DNA from: Trachythela sp. YZ-2020
Lineage: Eukaryota; Cnidaria; Anthozoa; Malacalcyonacea; Clavulariidae
DNA: 64,000 bases
Direction: 5' to 3'
Assembly: GCA_016169945.1 (NCBI GenBank)
Contig: JADLSH010000393.1
Location: 9,833,501-9,897,500, forward strand
Shown: piece by piece, positions 12,201 to 24,600 of the stretch
Numbering within the stretch: position 1 is the first letter of the stretch
Layout: every line of letters begins with the position of its first letter
Notes under the pieces: model-generated
Databases searched by the model: none
Seen by the model: the letters and a program-made list of their open reading frames with translations, nothing else
Told to the model about the DNA's origin: nothing
Made by a program: the position numbers and the translations under genes

Positions 12201-15200
12201 CAACTAAAAGGTGTTTGTCATATTTTGACTTAAAATGATTGGAATGAAACTGGTAGTCTTTTCCAAGAGCTTATCATTAGTTGCAAAAGCCAAATGAATA
12301 AGTGAACTTCACGTTTTTGATTTTCCATGCAACCATCCAACCAAGCTCGTTTTGCATTAGCCACGGTTACGGCCGTAGTTACGCCACGCCAAAACCTCAA
12401 TTCGCGCCATTAATTTGATGTCATGCACGTTGTTATAGTACGTCATTACTTACCTATAACAAGGTGTGCAATATCACGCTATACAAATCAAATTTCAAAT
12501 CTGCTTCGCATGATAAACTTTGCTTAGTTGAAAATAGGTTTTCTTATTAAGGGAGCAGTCATTATTATTTGGAGGGAAGATATTTGGAGGGGCCACGAAA
12601 AAATTATGGACTACTGGGCAGCAAAAAGATCCGGACAAAATGGGATGGGCTACCAAAAATGTGAAGTATAATCGTTAACTGGCTGGTAAAATGAACTTCA
12701 ATATCAAGCAGAACTGGTATCAGTCAGTGGCGTGCTGGCAGGAGGGGCCAGGGGGGCCATGGCCGCAAAAGCTTAGAGAAGAGGCGCCAAAACTACATGA
12801 AATGAAACAAGAACGTTAATGTTAGAATTTCCTTAATAGAAGGGAGAAGTGTTGAAAAAGAGTATCACTTGCAGAATATCAGATACAGCTAGTAAACTAT
12901 TTTCAAGTTCTCAGTTTGACGGTACATGTCGCGCCTAATTATTTAATGTGGAAAACTACAAAAAGAGGTTTTCGCTAGAATACGTCATGCTCAAATCGCT
13001 CATACGCTTATGGACCTTTCCGCGCATTAAACCTTTTGTACAAACCTTAGTTATTATTAATGAAATTGCCAATGGTCTGACCGAACTTTTCTTTTTCTTA
13101 ATTAGGGTCAGACAAGTCTTACATAGTTGTCTCATTCCGTTTGTTTCTTAATACTAACCAATAATGACAGCTCAAAGTCAAAGTTTGTCGCGATTTTTGT
13201 GCAAATTTGCTTTGCCGAAAATGGTGTCCTGAAGCATAAAAATCCCTAAATATTTTCTCGGGGGTGGACCCCCAGTACCCCCATTCTAACTCCTCTTTAC
13301 ATGCAGTTATTTATTACTATGCGTCAAATTCCCAGTCCACTGGTATCAGTAGTCTGTGATGTGGTTTACATGGTCTTCAGACAGACTACAAAAGACTAAC
13401 AGCTATAACTATAAGCATTGAAATATGTTGTTCATAGAACGCAGTCAAAGGCTTCCCAACAATAGTCATTTATTAACTCATGTGGGTCTGCCCACTCTCC
13501 ATTGGATGGTGGAACAAATGATAGATGCAAAATTACGATATACAGTATTACGGTATAGCTGGCGAGTTCAACGGAATGACCTGAAAACTGACAGTAATAA
13601 ATTGAACGATATTATTTATATAGTAAACAAATAAGTCCAACGACATTGTCAATGAATATATTTCTAAGCATTATTTGTAAATTTTGTTTGACTATTTCAC
13701 GATCCTAACGGATCAAGGGGTTTACAGCTTGCTAAAAAGCATTATACTGGTAAATGTATTATTAGATAATATGAGTTGTAAATTGTATTGGTTGGGCAGG
13801 TGCGGGGGGGGGGGGAGGGGGTGCTATGAAAATAAACAATATCCTTGGGGGTGGGCAATGAAAAATTTATGTTTGGAGTAAAAGAGGGGTCGTGAAAAAT
13901 GTATTACTAGTTGTGAAATATCTTCCGCCCCACCTCCCGCCATTAATAATGACTGCTCGCTAACCAATGTTTAGGTTTTTAAACACTGTCAACTTCTTTC
14001 TAATAATTTTTAGTCAAAAAAAGATGAACAACGCTACGTCTGTAAGCAATTTTTTACCCTGAAAAGACGCCTGAATTTACATGATTAAATATCCGGTATC
14101 CGGTGTCGAATCCTGTGCTGATGCCCCAACAATTACAAATATTGCTATAGGTTGGGAACACTTGAGAGATGTTTAATCCTCAACGTCCATCTCTGCTGAA
14201 AAGCCAAGGAAGCCTTCAGATATGTTAGAGGTTAACTCATAGGAGAAAACCCATGGCTGTTAAAGAACCTGTACCACTGCAAAGAAACAAGCAATATACG
14301 CGGCTGGAACACCTTGAACGATACGCGCTCGCTGGATTGCAACATCGACTATAAGTGCATGTTTCAGTGAACCTTGTAACACACATACAATACTATTTAT
14401 TAGGAAGAGAACCACCTAAAATTTACTTGCCAGTTGGTGTATCGCAAGGCGTGTTTGTGTAGAATCAACAATTTTACAACGTCTATCATATGGTTAATAT
14501 TTGTCACACTGCATGTGGCAAGAAGGCCTGGTAGGTGTTACTTGCACCTACATGCATTGTACAATGCAGTGCAATTCGAAAATCCTAAATTTCACCCCCT
14601 ACACAAAGATTAGGTCGCATGCTGCGGTAGCAACAAGTCAGTGTTTAATTTGAAACTGTCCGATTGATATAAGGTTTTTATCTCGAACGTGCGGTGTGGG
14701 TAGAGTGTAGCAAATATTCGGCGGTTGACTGTTGTGTAAAACTACCTGAAAAACACAATAAGAACTTCCACGTTTCGAGCGAAGGCCCTTCGAAGGCCCT
14801 TCGTCATTCTACTAACTTCCAGACGAAGGGCCTTCGCTCGAAACGTCGAAGTTCTTATTGTATTTTTCAGGTAGTTTTACACAACAGTCAACCGCCGAAG
14901 GTTTTTATCTCCTGCATTACACCCCACGCTATCAGGTTGTAAGCACCGCCTAGAATAACTACGTGACATATCGTATATCCGCCGGAATATTGGTTCAAAC
15001 TGTTTTGTGTTCTACATGAAGTAATAACCATAATGTTGGTCAAATGACGATTGTACCACAGGGCCCCCGCTCAATGGGTTTGTCAGTTTATATTAGAAGT
15101 TATTTTAATATATATAGTTTCTATTCATAAATATCAATATTTTTGAGTATATAAGGTCAAAAATGTATGAATTAGTAAAATACATTTGTTTTATCTTCGA

Positions 15201-18200
15201 TAGTTCGTAGGTTAAAAACATCCGTTTGGCCAAGATGGATGTTTTTAACCTTAATACTACGAACCTGTGAACCTGTGTATTCCGTAACTGTGTTGTACTC
15301 CGAGGTAAACATGAATATTACATGATGTGCAACACTATCCAAACAGAAATTATCATTACAAATTCTCTCTTATAAATTTTGTGAAACAAGTGCGACCCTA
15401 GTGGCAATTGGAGCCCGTACAGTACTTCATTCATGTTTGCGCTTTTCAGTAATAAACAATGACCAAAGACAGACAATGTTTATGATGCTACTGTCGCAGC
15501 TTGTAGTCGCAAGTACACTAGACTTCGGCGGTTCATTTCCAAGTTGATATATCGCAATGTTCGTAACATTTCTCAAATTTATACAGAAAATAAATATTTT
15601 TTTAGAATATTTTTACTTTGTTTGAGGCATGTTTCGAATGTGTGCTCTATATAAATAATACAATGTATATATCCAAGACAGATAAGGCGTTTGCTGTTCT
15701 TGTCTGGTTGTAGCGTACGGCTTCCCAGACATGTTGATAAATTTTGTAAGTAAGCTAAAATTGCCTGAAAAATAACGGTAAGTATAACAATCTAAAGTGA
15801 TAAAATCACCGCAAATGATACGTTGAAATAATCTTTAGTCGTATATATCTTTAGACTTGTTTAATCCTGTCAAGTGCAGTCACAATCGTTTATATTACGC
15901 AGAAATGCCGGCTCGCGCACAAAACGAAAGTGACTATATTCTATAAATTCCTACAAAGAACACTTTTCCCGACAATGTTATATCATTTGTGTTAGCGTCT
16001 CGGTATTATACACCCTTTGGGAAAGTTTGGAGCAAGTTGTTCACAACACCGAGGAGAAATCAAAGATCTGGCATTATTTCGACCGTTATTTTTGGCAGAG
16101 GTTTCGCGTAATCCCGTTGGCGTTTTCATTTCATTCCGCGCCTGCGTTCCTCTATCGCTTATGATCAGCGGAAACCTGCGGAGGAGAGAGGTAAAATTGA
16201 GAGGTAATCCAATAAAAAATGGATGATATGGGGGAACAAGTCCGCGATGCGGGACGCAATCTATTTGTCGACGGCCCCTTAGGAGAGGTGTCCGTTAATA
16301 GGGGTTCAACTGTATATAGCATAGAATAGAATTTATTTTTCCATTTTTTTACATATATAATTTTACAAGTATATATAATACAATTATATGGAAGGAAGAC
16401 TAACAAGCCCATCCCGGCTTTTCGAGTAGCCCACCCTAAAAAGTTTAACAAATAATAATAAAAGTGTAATAGTGGTGTCAGAGTCTGGATAAATTAAGTA
16501 GTTACACGTTTACAAAAATTGTAAAGTATATATACAATTATGAATTAACAATTTATATCAGAGGAAAGAAGATGCATTTCTAGGTTACGTTTAAATATGA
16601 ATTTGCTGCAGCTATTTTTTACGTTTGCGGGAAGCATATTCCATACTTCGGTGCAACTGTCTCTCGTAGAATATATTCCATAGTTTGTTTTGTTGTATTG
16701 TTTGTGCAGTTTTGAAGAGCCTCTAGTGTTATAGTTATGAATAACATTATTTTTTACACACAATGAACGAAATTGAGGTGGTAATGTATTGTTTAATAGA
16801 TCAAATGTGAACAAACCAATCTGAAAAACATTTATTTCCTTAATATTTAACATTTTTAGTTTTGAAAATAGTGGCAATGATGGTGAAATGTATGGCAAAA
16901 AAGTTATTAGTCTTAGAATCTTTTTTTTGTATTGTAAATACTGATTTTAGTCTCGTTTTATAATTGTTAGCCCAAAGTATATTACCGTAATATAGATAAG
17001 GATAAACAAGCGTATAATACAGTGTGTTAAGATGCCTTTTATCAAGGTAATGACGGACTTTACAAATAATATTTGATGCTCGTAGTAATTTTTTAGTTAC
17101 ATAATTAATGTGATTTTTCCATGTTAAGTGATCATCAATGATGATACCTAGGAATTTGGTTTCTTTAACATTTTGTATGGGTTCGTTATGAATCATAAGA
17201 GACATATTAAATCTGATTTGAATATAGTGTAGTTAGTCTTTTTAATGTTTAAGGTAAGCTGATTATCACTGAGCCAGTTATGCACAAGTATAAGTTCATT
17301 ATTTATTTCCGATTCCAGTTGTTTGAGATCTTTTCCAGAGCGAAATAAGTTGGTGTCGTCCGCAAACAATATAAATGAAATGTTTCTCGAGCAAATTAGG
17401 TATGTCATTGATATATAAAAGGAAAAGCAGGGGACCTAAAACAGTTCCCTGAGGAACTCCACATTTAATAACTTTTTCATTTGATTGAACTTCGTTATAT
17501 TTCACTATTTGTTTTCTGTTTGTCAGATAGTTTGTAAACCAATCGTGACATATACCTCTAATTCCATAATGGTGTAGTTTTGCAAGCAAGATTTTATGAT
17601 TCACTGTGTCGAATGCTTTAGAAAGGTCTAAGAAGATACCAATAGTAAATTCATCATTATCTATTGCCTTTGATATTTTGTCAACTAGATCAATCACTGC
17701 AAGACTTGTTCATCGGTTATGACGAAATCCATATTGGTTGTCATAAAGGATACTATGTTTTGTTAGGTAGGATATTAATCGTTTATACATTATCTTTTCT
17801 AGTATTTTCGCAAAACATGGCAAGACTGAGATAGGTCTGTAATTAGTAAATCTAGTCTGGTCTTCTGTCTTATACACAGGTGTGACTAATGATACTTTTA
17901 AATCGCTTGGTATAATTCCACAGTTAAACGACAAATTAAAAACATGACACAATGGTGTTGAAATAAGATGAGGAAGACGCTTTATAAGTTTGGAACTTAT
18001 ATAGTATATATATATATATGCTTTTGTCACACCTGTCTGGTTCTTTTACATCTTCATTTAAAGGTGGGCTAAAATGAATACAAATGAACCGTTGAAGTTA
18101 AGGAAACCATACTTGGTGGTAGATCAAAATGTCAAAAATTGCTTTCATATATTAAAAATACCTTAAAGTCTCTTGTTTGTCGGCAAGCTGTTTGAGCAAG

Positions 18201-18241
18201 TCTTCTAATGTGCTTCTGGCGTCAGCTAAACGACCTGTCAT
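6288..18241 (-). CDS. LIN37: LIN37 homologue, MuvB/DREAM complex subunit (multi-exon)
   Basis: LIN37 is a core MuvB subunit that helps DREAM repress cell-cycle genes in the nucleus. Exons in transcript order: 18241-18162, 12017-11979, a disputed block at 11873-11353, 10670-10526, 8089-8058, 7608-7518, 6914-6838, 6348-6288 (stop). All have GT-AG borders and phases fit. The diagnostic segment spans 11353 to 10526: DFTNPKYIHKLFDRSVD, then LYVLARAWMKNKP, matching the vertebrate KLFDRSVD...RAWM box. Downstream LPPPVAENLPCSRIPDP and a W/R-rich C terminus (MTRWKEVRRR) also fit. Joining exon 2 to the 27-nt exon gives about 183 residues; other small-exon choices give about 198. The human protein has 246. 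The start has no in-frame upstream ATG after a stop. It runs head-to-head with OTUD4. The small-exon block is uncertain. Confidence 0.85.
8645..10384. mobile_element. 1.74-kb non-autonomous hAT element with 8-bp TSD
   Basis: The ends are perfect inverted copies of TAGGGGTGCACCGGATA. AAGAATAT flanks both sides exactly (8637-8644 and 10385-10392), the 8-bp duplication of hAT transposons. Just inside each end lie several copies of ATCCGGCCGGAT-type palindromes, as expected for subterminal transposase-binding sites. The interior is extremely A/T-rich with homopolymer runs and has no transposase ORF. It sits in the LIN37 intron between the exons at 10526 and 8089. Confidence 0.9.
10737..10830. mobile_element. 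Solo end of a TA-target MITE
   Basis: TACCGGGTGTCTCC followed by an A-run matches the termini of the MITE at 61221-61713. No mirrored partner was found nearby, so this looks like one surviving end. The right boundary is approximate. Confidence 0.45.
11065..11242. mobile_element. 178-bp palindrome with hammerhead-like arms, copy 1
   Basis: A near-perfect inverted repeat running from TTCGGCGGTTGACTG to CAGTCAACCGCCGAA, with only a few bases of spacer near 11150. Each arm contains GCTCGAAACGTCGAAGTTC preceded by a GGGC/GCTC stem. The right flank, to about 11285 (TACACTCTACCCACAC then CGTGCGG...CGAAC in reverse), is the reverse complement of the left flank of copy 2, so the mobile unit is longer than the palindrome. 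It lies in a LIN37 intron. Arms of this type occur in Penelope-like elements and retrozymes; membership is inferred. Confidence 0.7.
11156..11197 (+). ncRNA. Hammerhead-ribozyme-like motif (degenerate core)
   Basis: Read on the plus strand: stem I GAACTTC pairs perfectly with GAAGTTC. The core box reads CAGACGA where the hammerhead consensus is CUGANGA. Stem II is GGGC-CTCC-GCTC. The second core box is GAAAC, followed by GTC, which would place cleavage right before the 3' strand of stem I. Stem III would be only two base pairs with no loop, as described for minimal hammerheads in Penelope-like elements. The U-to-A change in the first core box probably reduces or removes activity. A mirrored version lies on the minus strand at 11149-11109. 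Confidence 0.5.
12081..14128. mobile_element. Degenerate hAT relative, about 2 kb
   Basis: The left end TAGGGATGCACTGGATAG, followed by a GCTATCCGGTCGGATACCGG palindrome, matches the hAT at 8645. The right end is worn but keeps ATCCGGTATCCGGTG and GATGCCCCA. The flanks TAAATTAC and ACAATTAC agree at six of eight bases, consistent with an old 8-bp duplication. The interior holds G-rich low-complexity pieces (about 12730-12770 and 13800-13820), and no transposase was seen. It lies in LIN37 intron 1. Confidence 0.5.
14717..14899. mobile_element. 183-bp palindrome with hammerhead-like arms, copy 2
   Basis: The same family as 11065-11242, with the same TTCGGCGGTTGACTG ends. The left arm differs by a local duplication of GAAGGCCCTTC and a GTC-to-GTG change at the presumed cleavage site. 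The left flank (from about 14680, CTCGAACGTGCGG then GTGTGGGTAGAGTGTAG) is shared with copy 1. A Penelope-like or retrozyme-like origin is inferred. Confidence 0.7.
14814..14853 (+). ncRNA. Hammerhead-ribozyme-like motif (degenerate core), copy 2
   Basis: Stem I is AACTTC with GAAGTT. The core is CAGACGA (consensus CUGANGA), stem II is GGGC-CTTC-GCTC, then GAAAC and GTC. Architecture and the single core deviation are the same as in copy 1, which suggests either inheritance of the same loss or a tolerated variant. Confidence 0.5.
14900..16318. other. LIN37 intron 1 sequence without recognised gene
   Basis: A short inverted repeat sits at 15203-15264 (GTTCGTAGGTTAAAAACATC mirrored with a small bulge). 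At 16285-16312 the phrase GTCCGTTAATAGGGGTTCAA resembles a pogo/Tc1-type terminus but has no partner. The rest is unique AT-rich sequence. Confidence 0.4.
16319..18045 (-). pseudogene. 5'-truncated LINE with reverse transcriptase (CR1/jockey group)
   Basis: Reading the minus strand from about 18030: a segment with SDLKVSLVTPVYKTEDQ and NYRPISVLPCFAKILEK, then 17697-17299 with FLDLSKAFDTVNHKIL and KCGVPQGTVLGPLLFLLYIND, then FADDTNLFRSG in another frame near 17360, then the C-terminal KETKFLGIIIDDHLTW block (about 17170) ending at 16545. At least two frameshifts and one stop break it. The endonuclease is missing, as in a normal 5' truncation. The 3' end near 16319 carries an ATTCTATTCTATGC tail. 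It lies in LIN37 intron 1, on the same strand as the host gene. Confidence 0.9.
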
Positions 18242-18685
18242 CCCTCTATTTTCTATTCTGAGAACTCAAAAAATAGATCTATACGTTGGTCTGTATATTA
18301 ACCACGCCTGACAAATCTAAAAATAATCAAACCGAGATATCATAATCTTTAGACACGTTTTCCACAATATATTTGGCGGCCATTTCCAAATTTTCTCATT
18401 TCAGAGTTTATTTTGTGATTTGCTGTTTTGTTCTGAGTTCCTATTGGTCAATAAGTCGTATCCTATATACATCGCCTTATTTGATTGGTTCTTCAAAAAC
18501 CTTGTACCCAGGCCATTTTACAATTGAGACTTTCGCGTCGTTCTTTTACTTTACGCCAACAACATGGCTTCTGGAAAAAGTTGCCTCGTGCACTCTAGAT
18601 ACAGTATGTCATAAGTTCGTGTTAAAGGCTTTTACTTTAAGCCATTATTAGTTTAAAAGATGGTTGTGAGATGAAATAAATATAG
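18242..18685. promoter_or_regulatory. Divergent promoter interval between LIN37 and OTUD4
   Basis: The two start codons (minus at 18241, plus at 18686 or 18725) are about 445-485 bp apart and point away from each other. The interval is free of recognised repeats, unlike its surroundings. No TATA box could be assigned with confidence. Shared regulation is inferred from spacing only. Confidence 0.55.
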
Positions 18686-21600
18686 ATGGAAAGGCGAGAA
18701 AGAAAGAAAGACCTCTCCACAAACATGAATCACGAGGCAGCAATGGATAGTTTCTTAGGAAAACTTGGCCTGTACAGAAAACACATTGCTAAGGATGGAT
18801 CATGTTTGTTTAGAGCTGTTGCTGAACAAGTAAGTATGTTTAAAGAGTTATATAAGTAAGATAGTATAGGTTTTCCTATTCATTTCTCCTGTTGTGTTTA
18901 TTGATGACTATTTATATGTATGCATTCAATATAAAGATTTATTTAATAATTTAATTATTCAAAATATAATCAGGTTGAGGGCAGGCCACTACCGGCTGTG
19001 AATGTCCAGTATATTACAAGGGCATAACGACCTGCAACAAGCAGGCCATTGACGGCCACTAGTGCTCTGCTAGTTGGCCGCTATGGCTGCTTAATTTGAG
19101 GCCTGAGTGATAATTATTACAAATTTAAGCACAACAAGATGACCTTTTGTGGTTAAATGGTCATCGGGTTTGACACACAGTTAGAAAAAATTAGTGCCCA
19201 GCATAATGTACACATAAATTCCATATAGTATTTTTAGTAAATGTTTATATCAATATTTCTGTCTATATGGTGTTTATGCATACATTATGCTGGGCATAAT
19301 GACCAGCTAGCCACTATTATAAAATCAAAGCCGGGATGTTATTCCGGATTATCATAAAATGGGACAGGTCACGACAATCGATTCATTAATACTACCATCT
19401 CCGACATGACACTTGGAGACTTCCAGTCATGTCAGGAAGAATATGTATCAATTGAAATTTAGTAGTGACTAGAGATTTAGTAGTGACTACGAGTACAAGA
19501 TTCTTCATTTTCACGTGAAACACTGTGTTACTGTTGCATATGCCATCTCACGAAAGTTGCAGTCCTGAGGCTTTTTATTACAAGATTTTTTTGATAAAAT
19601 CTCAAGGTTACAGTTTACATCAGGCATTTAGCCAGGCGGCCATCCAACCGTCCTACAGATGGCCACTTTTGAATTGAGACGGCTACTTTTTAATAAACTT
19701 CTTTAATCAGCAAGTGATAAACTTTGTTATCATGTATTTCTTGAGTACTTCCAGAGTTGTTAGCTGCTTTTTGCTTTAACTAAATTGCGCACATTTCGAT
19801 GTATTTTTGTCAAAAACACACTGAATTATGAGCATCTGACAATTGATTTCAAGCACCATGTATTTTTACCACCACCACAAAAATTGGTGGCCACACCCAA
19901 TATGTGCTATGGGATCTCATCCATAGTGTCCACACCCATATGTGCTATGGGATCTCATCAATAACAGTTTCAGCTTGATTAATTGGCAGTTTGACTTTTT
20001 GTTCATATACTGTCTATCGCTGAAAAATCCCACGTGATCTCCTGGGTGATTACTATATTATGTAGAGGTACAGGTTCTTAAATTTGGGCCAATCGTTTGT
20101 GATGGTATTGAAACTCAACATAAGTAATTGCGATTCAGAATTGTTGCTGTAAAACGTATGTATCACCCCAGAGACAAAGCGTTGACGATGAGACACATAC
20201 ATTTGGCAAGGTGATATATAAAATATATTATTTATTTACTTTATTTATAGGCAACAAAACACTGCAATACTTTTTTTGAAATATTACTTGAAATGAATAC
20301 TATTATCGTTCTCTATTGAGAAGTAATCCCAGGGTTTGGCAAACAAATTGTCAGTCTTTATAATATAAACTGCAAAGTATATTATGTGAGACATCGCCAA
20401 GACAAAAATATACTGTACTCTTGTTTGTGTCTACATGTACACATGTAAATTATTTGTGCACAAAACATTTCCTTCAGCGTTCACACCTTTCATTCCCCAT
20501 GCTACTTGCAGTGATTACTCAGAGATCTTTTGCGCTAGATATAAGATGCTGACGATCATCTGCCTCATCCCCAGTCGCTTGCTAACAAATAATTAATGAG
20601 GAAAAAACGAATAATTAACGAGGAAAACGAAAAAAATGCGTCTTGTGGGCGTGCGTCTTTATCGGGCTTGCAGTGCCTGCGCACTCCGAACCACTGATCT
20701 ATATATTACTGATATTTATATTTGATCTATATATATGCTATATTAACATATGAAGAAGAGCCTGCGGAGGAGGCAGGATGATCATAGTTCGAAACCCGGG
20801 GGATAAACTGTCTCAAAAAAGGGGGATGGAATTTTTTTTGTAATAATGGGGGTTTACTCAAAAGGGGTGGGTTTGTTTAAAAATGAAGGGATGAGCTTAC
20901 TGTCATAAAGATTGCTGAGCAAGATCTTTTTTTCAAAGTGCAGAAAATCAAGACTGAATTTCAGGCTGATCTCTTACAGATCCCTAAAAATTTATACTAC
21001 TGTATTTTGTTGATGGAAATTTCCTTGGATAATACATAAGCCTTAATAATTCCATGCCGTTTGCAAGCTTTAGTCTGGCAAATTCTGCTCCCTGAAAAAC
21101 TTGTTGTAAAAGGAGGGTTGTAAAGTTTTGAAAAAGGGGGAACATTGGTAAAAAGGGGGGATGATTTAAAAAACAGGGGATAAAGACCCCTTTCCAAACC
21201 ATGATGATGAATGTTTAATATTATAGACTTCACACTTAGAGTTAAGACAAGGGTGATAAATTAATATTAGATACGAGCATGTAACCTCGTGACGAAGATT
21301 ATTCTTCATCTACCAATATGGTACAAGCTCATGGAGTCAATATGTACCCTTTGTGTTGACATGTCCAATTTACATACTGTAATTTAATTCTATGTGTGCA
21401 TACTACAAATATACAGTATCGAACAATGTTAATATTTTATCCCGTACTGAGTATTCATAAAGAACATATTTAAAGTGACAAAGTTTTAATTCTGTGCAAT
21501 GCAACCAATTTTATAAAAGCACTAGACCTTAATAAGCTTAAAATTGGAAGGCATTGATGAAAAGGCTTCACAGTATGAATTTTGAACAATTAATCATGTA

Positions 21601-24600
21601 TTGTTGTATCCAGCTTTATTTCAGTTCAATATTCTTCTTTTATATGTATTAACACATTAGCTTGCAATGCGCCCAGATGCGCCCTATTTTAGCAGGGTTC
21701 TATCCAGGACCAAGTGAGTGCCGACCAACTTTTGAAATTTAATGGTCATAAGATAATACAATCTGGCTTTGGATGGACATTGCTTTCTACCAAGTTACTG
21801 GTGGCAAATATTGCATACACTATTACACCAAATAATCATCAATAGTACTGTTTACATAAACAAAATCCACTATAGAGGTTTCCTTGACACATAATTTATA
21901 TTTATTGAGTGTCGGGCAGAAGTCAGCTTTGGCATGAGTGCTTGGTGGAACTAATGGGTGCTGGGCACTGCCGCCCGATGCTGCCCCCGTGGCAGAACCC
22001 TGTTTAGTATTTTACTCTGCCTAACGCCAGACAATTTTACTTGTCAGTGGAAAGAAGATGTTCTGCTTAGTCAGTATGAATTAGTAGAGCTTAAACCAGT
22101 GTGAGGATGAGTACTGGATTGTCTGATAGTCTTCAGGTTTTAATATATAGTTGATCGTGTTTGTGGATGTGTATATACATTTTAGACCTAGCCAGGAGTA
22201 GTTGTGAAAAACTCAACCTTAGGCCATCTGGCAGGAATCAAACCTGCAGCCCTGTGATTTTGGTGCAGTGCTCTAACCAACTGAGCTACAGAGTCCAGTT
22301 GCTGAGCATTAACTGCAAGTTTGTGTGTGTATATATATATGGGAGGGATGCCAGTATATGGGTAAATACTAAGATTTTTCTTGGGATCTGGTTCGATGGG
22401 AATAATATATAGTTCAGGTTTTAAAACATAGTATCCAGCTATGCATTTATAGAAGAACATTTTAATATCGTTTATCTTGAACTAGTATGAGATGGGGAGT
22501 ACAGTAGATCAAGTGGTGTAAACAGTTGGTGTAAGATGTGTAGTCTTGAAGCATATATTTTGTTCTTCATCTTTGGACACCTTCAAGACAAAGAGGGCCT
22601 CTTGATGTTGATTGGGGTGCCCAGAGCTCACTGTCATAACATAGGTGTGCTAGAACAAGTATCAAATAAAGAGATTGCTGACATTTTCTATCAGTCAGAT
22701 ACCTGCAGTTACACGTACGTCGTAGAAATCTAAGCATCCAGTTTGCCTTTGAAACAATGTTTTAAATGTGAGGTGACCTTTTTACGTTACTGTTGAATAG
22801 AATCCCAATCTCCTTCAGAGTTGTGTTGACTATCCACATTTGTAATTTACCTTGATGCCATATTTTACTCTTATTTTACTCTTATTTGTTAGATGATAAA
22901 CAAAGCTAAAGCGGGCTAAAACCTTGTAAATGTTTAACAAGAAACAACACTAAACAATGCTCATGCATGCTCGACTTGTTGGCATACTTTATTGAGTACT
23001 GGCAAACTCTGACACAAAGATGAGCAAAAGAAAGAGAGTGTGTCTGATAATTCGACTGTATAGACATAGCAATTAGATGGATCTTCTATCAAGACGAAGT
23101 ATCTGTACTGTATGTAGGGTTCATCTAGACAGTCTTGCTTAAGATGCAGTTCGTTTTGACAGATGATCCAACACAACCTAAGATGAGCTATTGCCGGGGA
23201 ATTCAAGCTTGCTACTTGTCATGCCTAATCATCTGCTAGCTAATCACGCACTTAGAAAAGATGTGGAGATAATGACCCTCTGTATTATTGTGAAGACATT
23301 TTAGCAAACTTTGCGGGTCTTAGCAGTGGATAAAACAAAGGTTTTTATGAATTTTGATAACCCCAAGGGTTCTAGATTAATGGTACAAGAGTAAAATCAA
23401 GGTCACCCTTGAACCCTTCTTGATATAACAGAACAGTATGTCATATTTTTGCAAAGAAAATTTCAAATAAAATGAGTTTTCAGTGATACTTCTGTATTCG
23501 TCCAGGTGTGCCATCTCAAAAAATCAGTTGCCCCGCCCCCCACCCACCGAAATTTCCGCCACTGTTAAAAGCAAATTTGTGCTGAGGCAAACATAGTTAC
23601 CGTTAAGAGGGGATGTTTATTACTGTAGATAAGGGTTGTTTATTAGAAAGGGTCGTTTGTTCTTACATGCGTTTGTCCAGGGCCGGATTAACCATATGGC
23701 AGAAGCGGCATGTGCCACGGGCCCGCGAAAGAAAAATGGAACCAAAAAACCCCGAAAAAAGATCATGTATTTGCCAGGATTTGAAGCACGGCGTAGGAAC
23801 TCGTAGCTGCACGCCATTAAGATTGCAATTCAAGCATATGTACTTAAAACGGGTTAATTTTTTCAGGTGATAGAGCAGTCGGAAAAAGCCAAAGGGGCCC
23901 CGCGCGAAATAAATGCCACGGCCCCTGTGCTGCCTTAATCCGTCCCTGCGTTTGTCCTTCCCTGTAGGGAAAGGCCATATATTAGATAAGAGGTGTTTAA
24001 TAGAGATGGGCATCTATTACAAAATTGTGGTTTGACTGGGGTGTTTATTCTGTTAAAGGGCATTTATTAGTGAGTGGGCATTTATTAGATCATTTACTCT
24101 AATTCTAGAGCATTAGACAGGTGAACATGCTCCTTAGCTTGATGACTAAGATGTGATGAATTGTTAACATAATGTGAAATCTGTTGAATTGCAGATTTTT
24201 AACTGTCAAGCAGAGCATTCACGTGTGAGGAAGGAATGTATCGACTATATGAAGAAGAATAAAGACAGATTTGAAGCGGTAATTCAAATAACCAAAGCAT
24301 TGACAGTTTCTTAAATCTAAAAGTCTGCGAAGTCCATATAGGAGTGGACTATTCCACTGTCTTTGAATGTAATGACAAAATGGAAGTGTTGTGTTTTAAA
24401 GATTACAGAATACATTTCTGGCTCTCTCAAATAATTCTATTGTTGACCTTTTTTGTGTATTATCTATTTTGTTGTAGTTTGTGGAGGGGCCTTTCGATCA
24501 TCATCTATTCAACTTGAGAAGTCAAAAGGTACATTGCTCAGATAGTTACTGTAATTTTTACAACATGTAGTTATGACAGTGTACTAGGTTTCCAGCATCT

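Noticed and set aside
22222..22300. A functional tRNA gene
   Set aside because: The anticodon stem has mismatches, no proper anticodon can be read, and the sequence continues into a SINE-like body.
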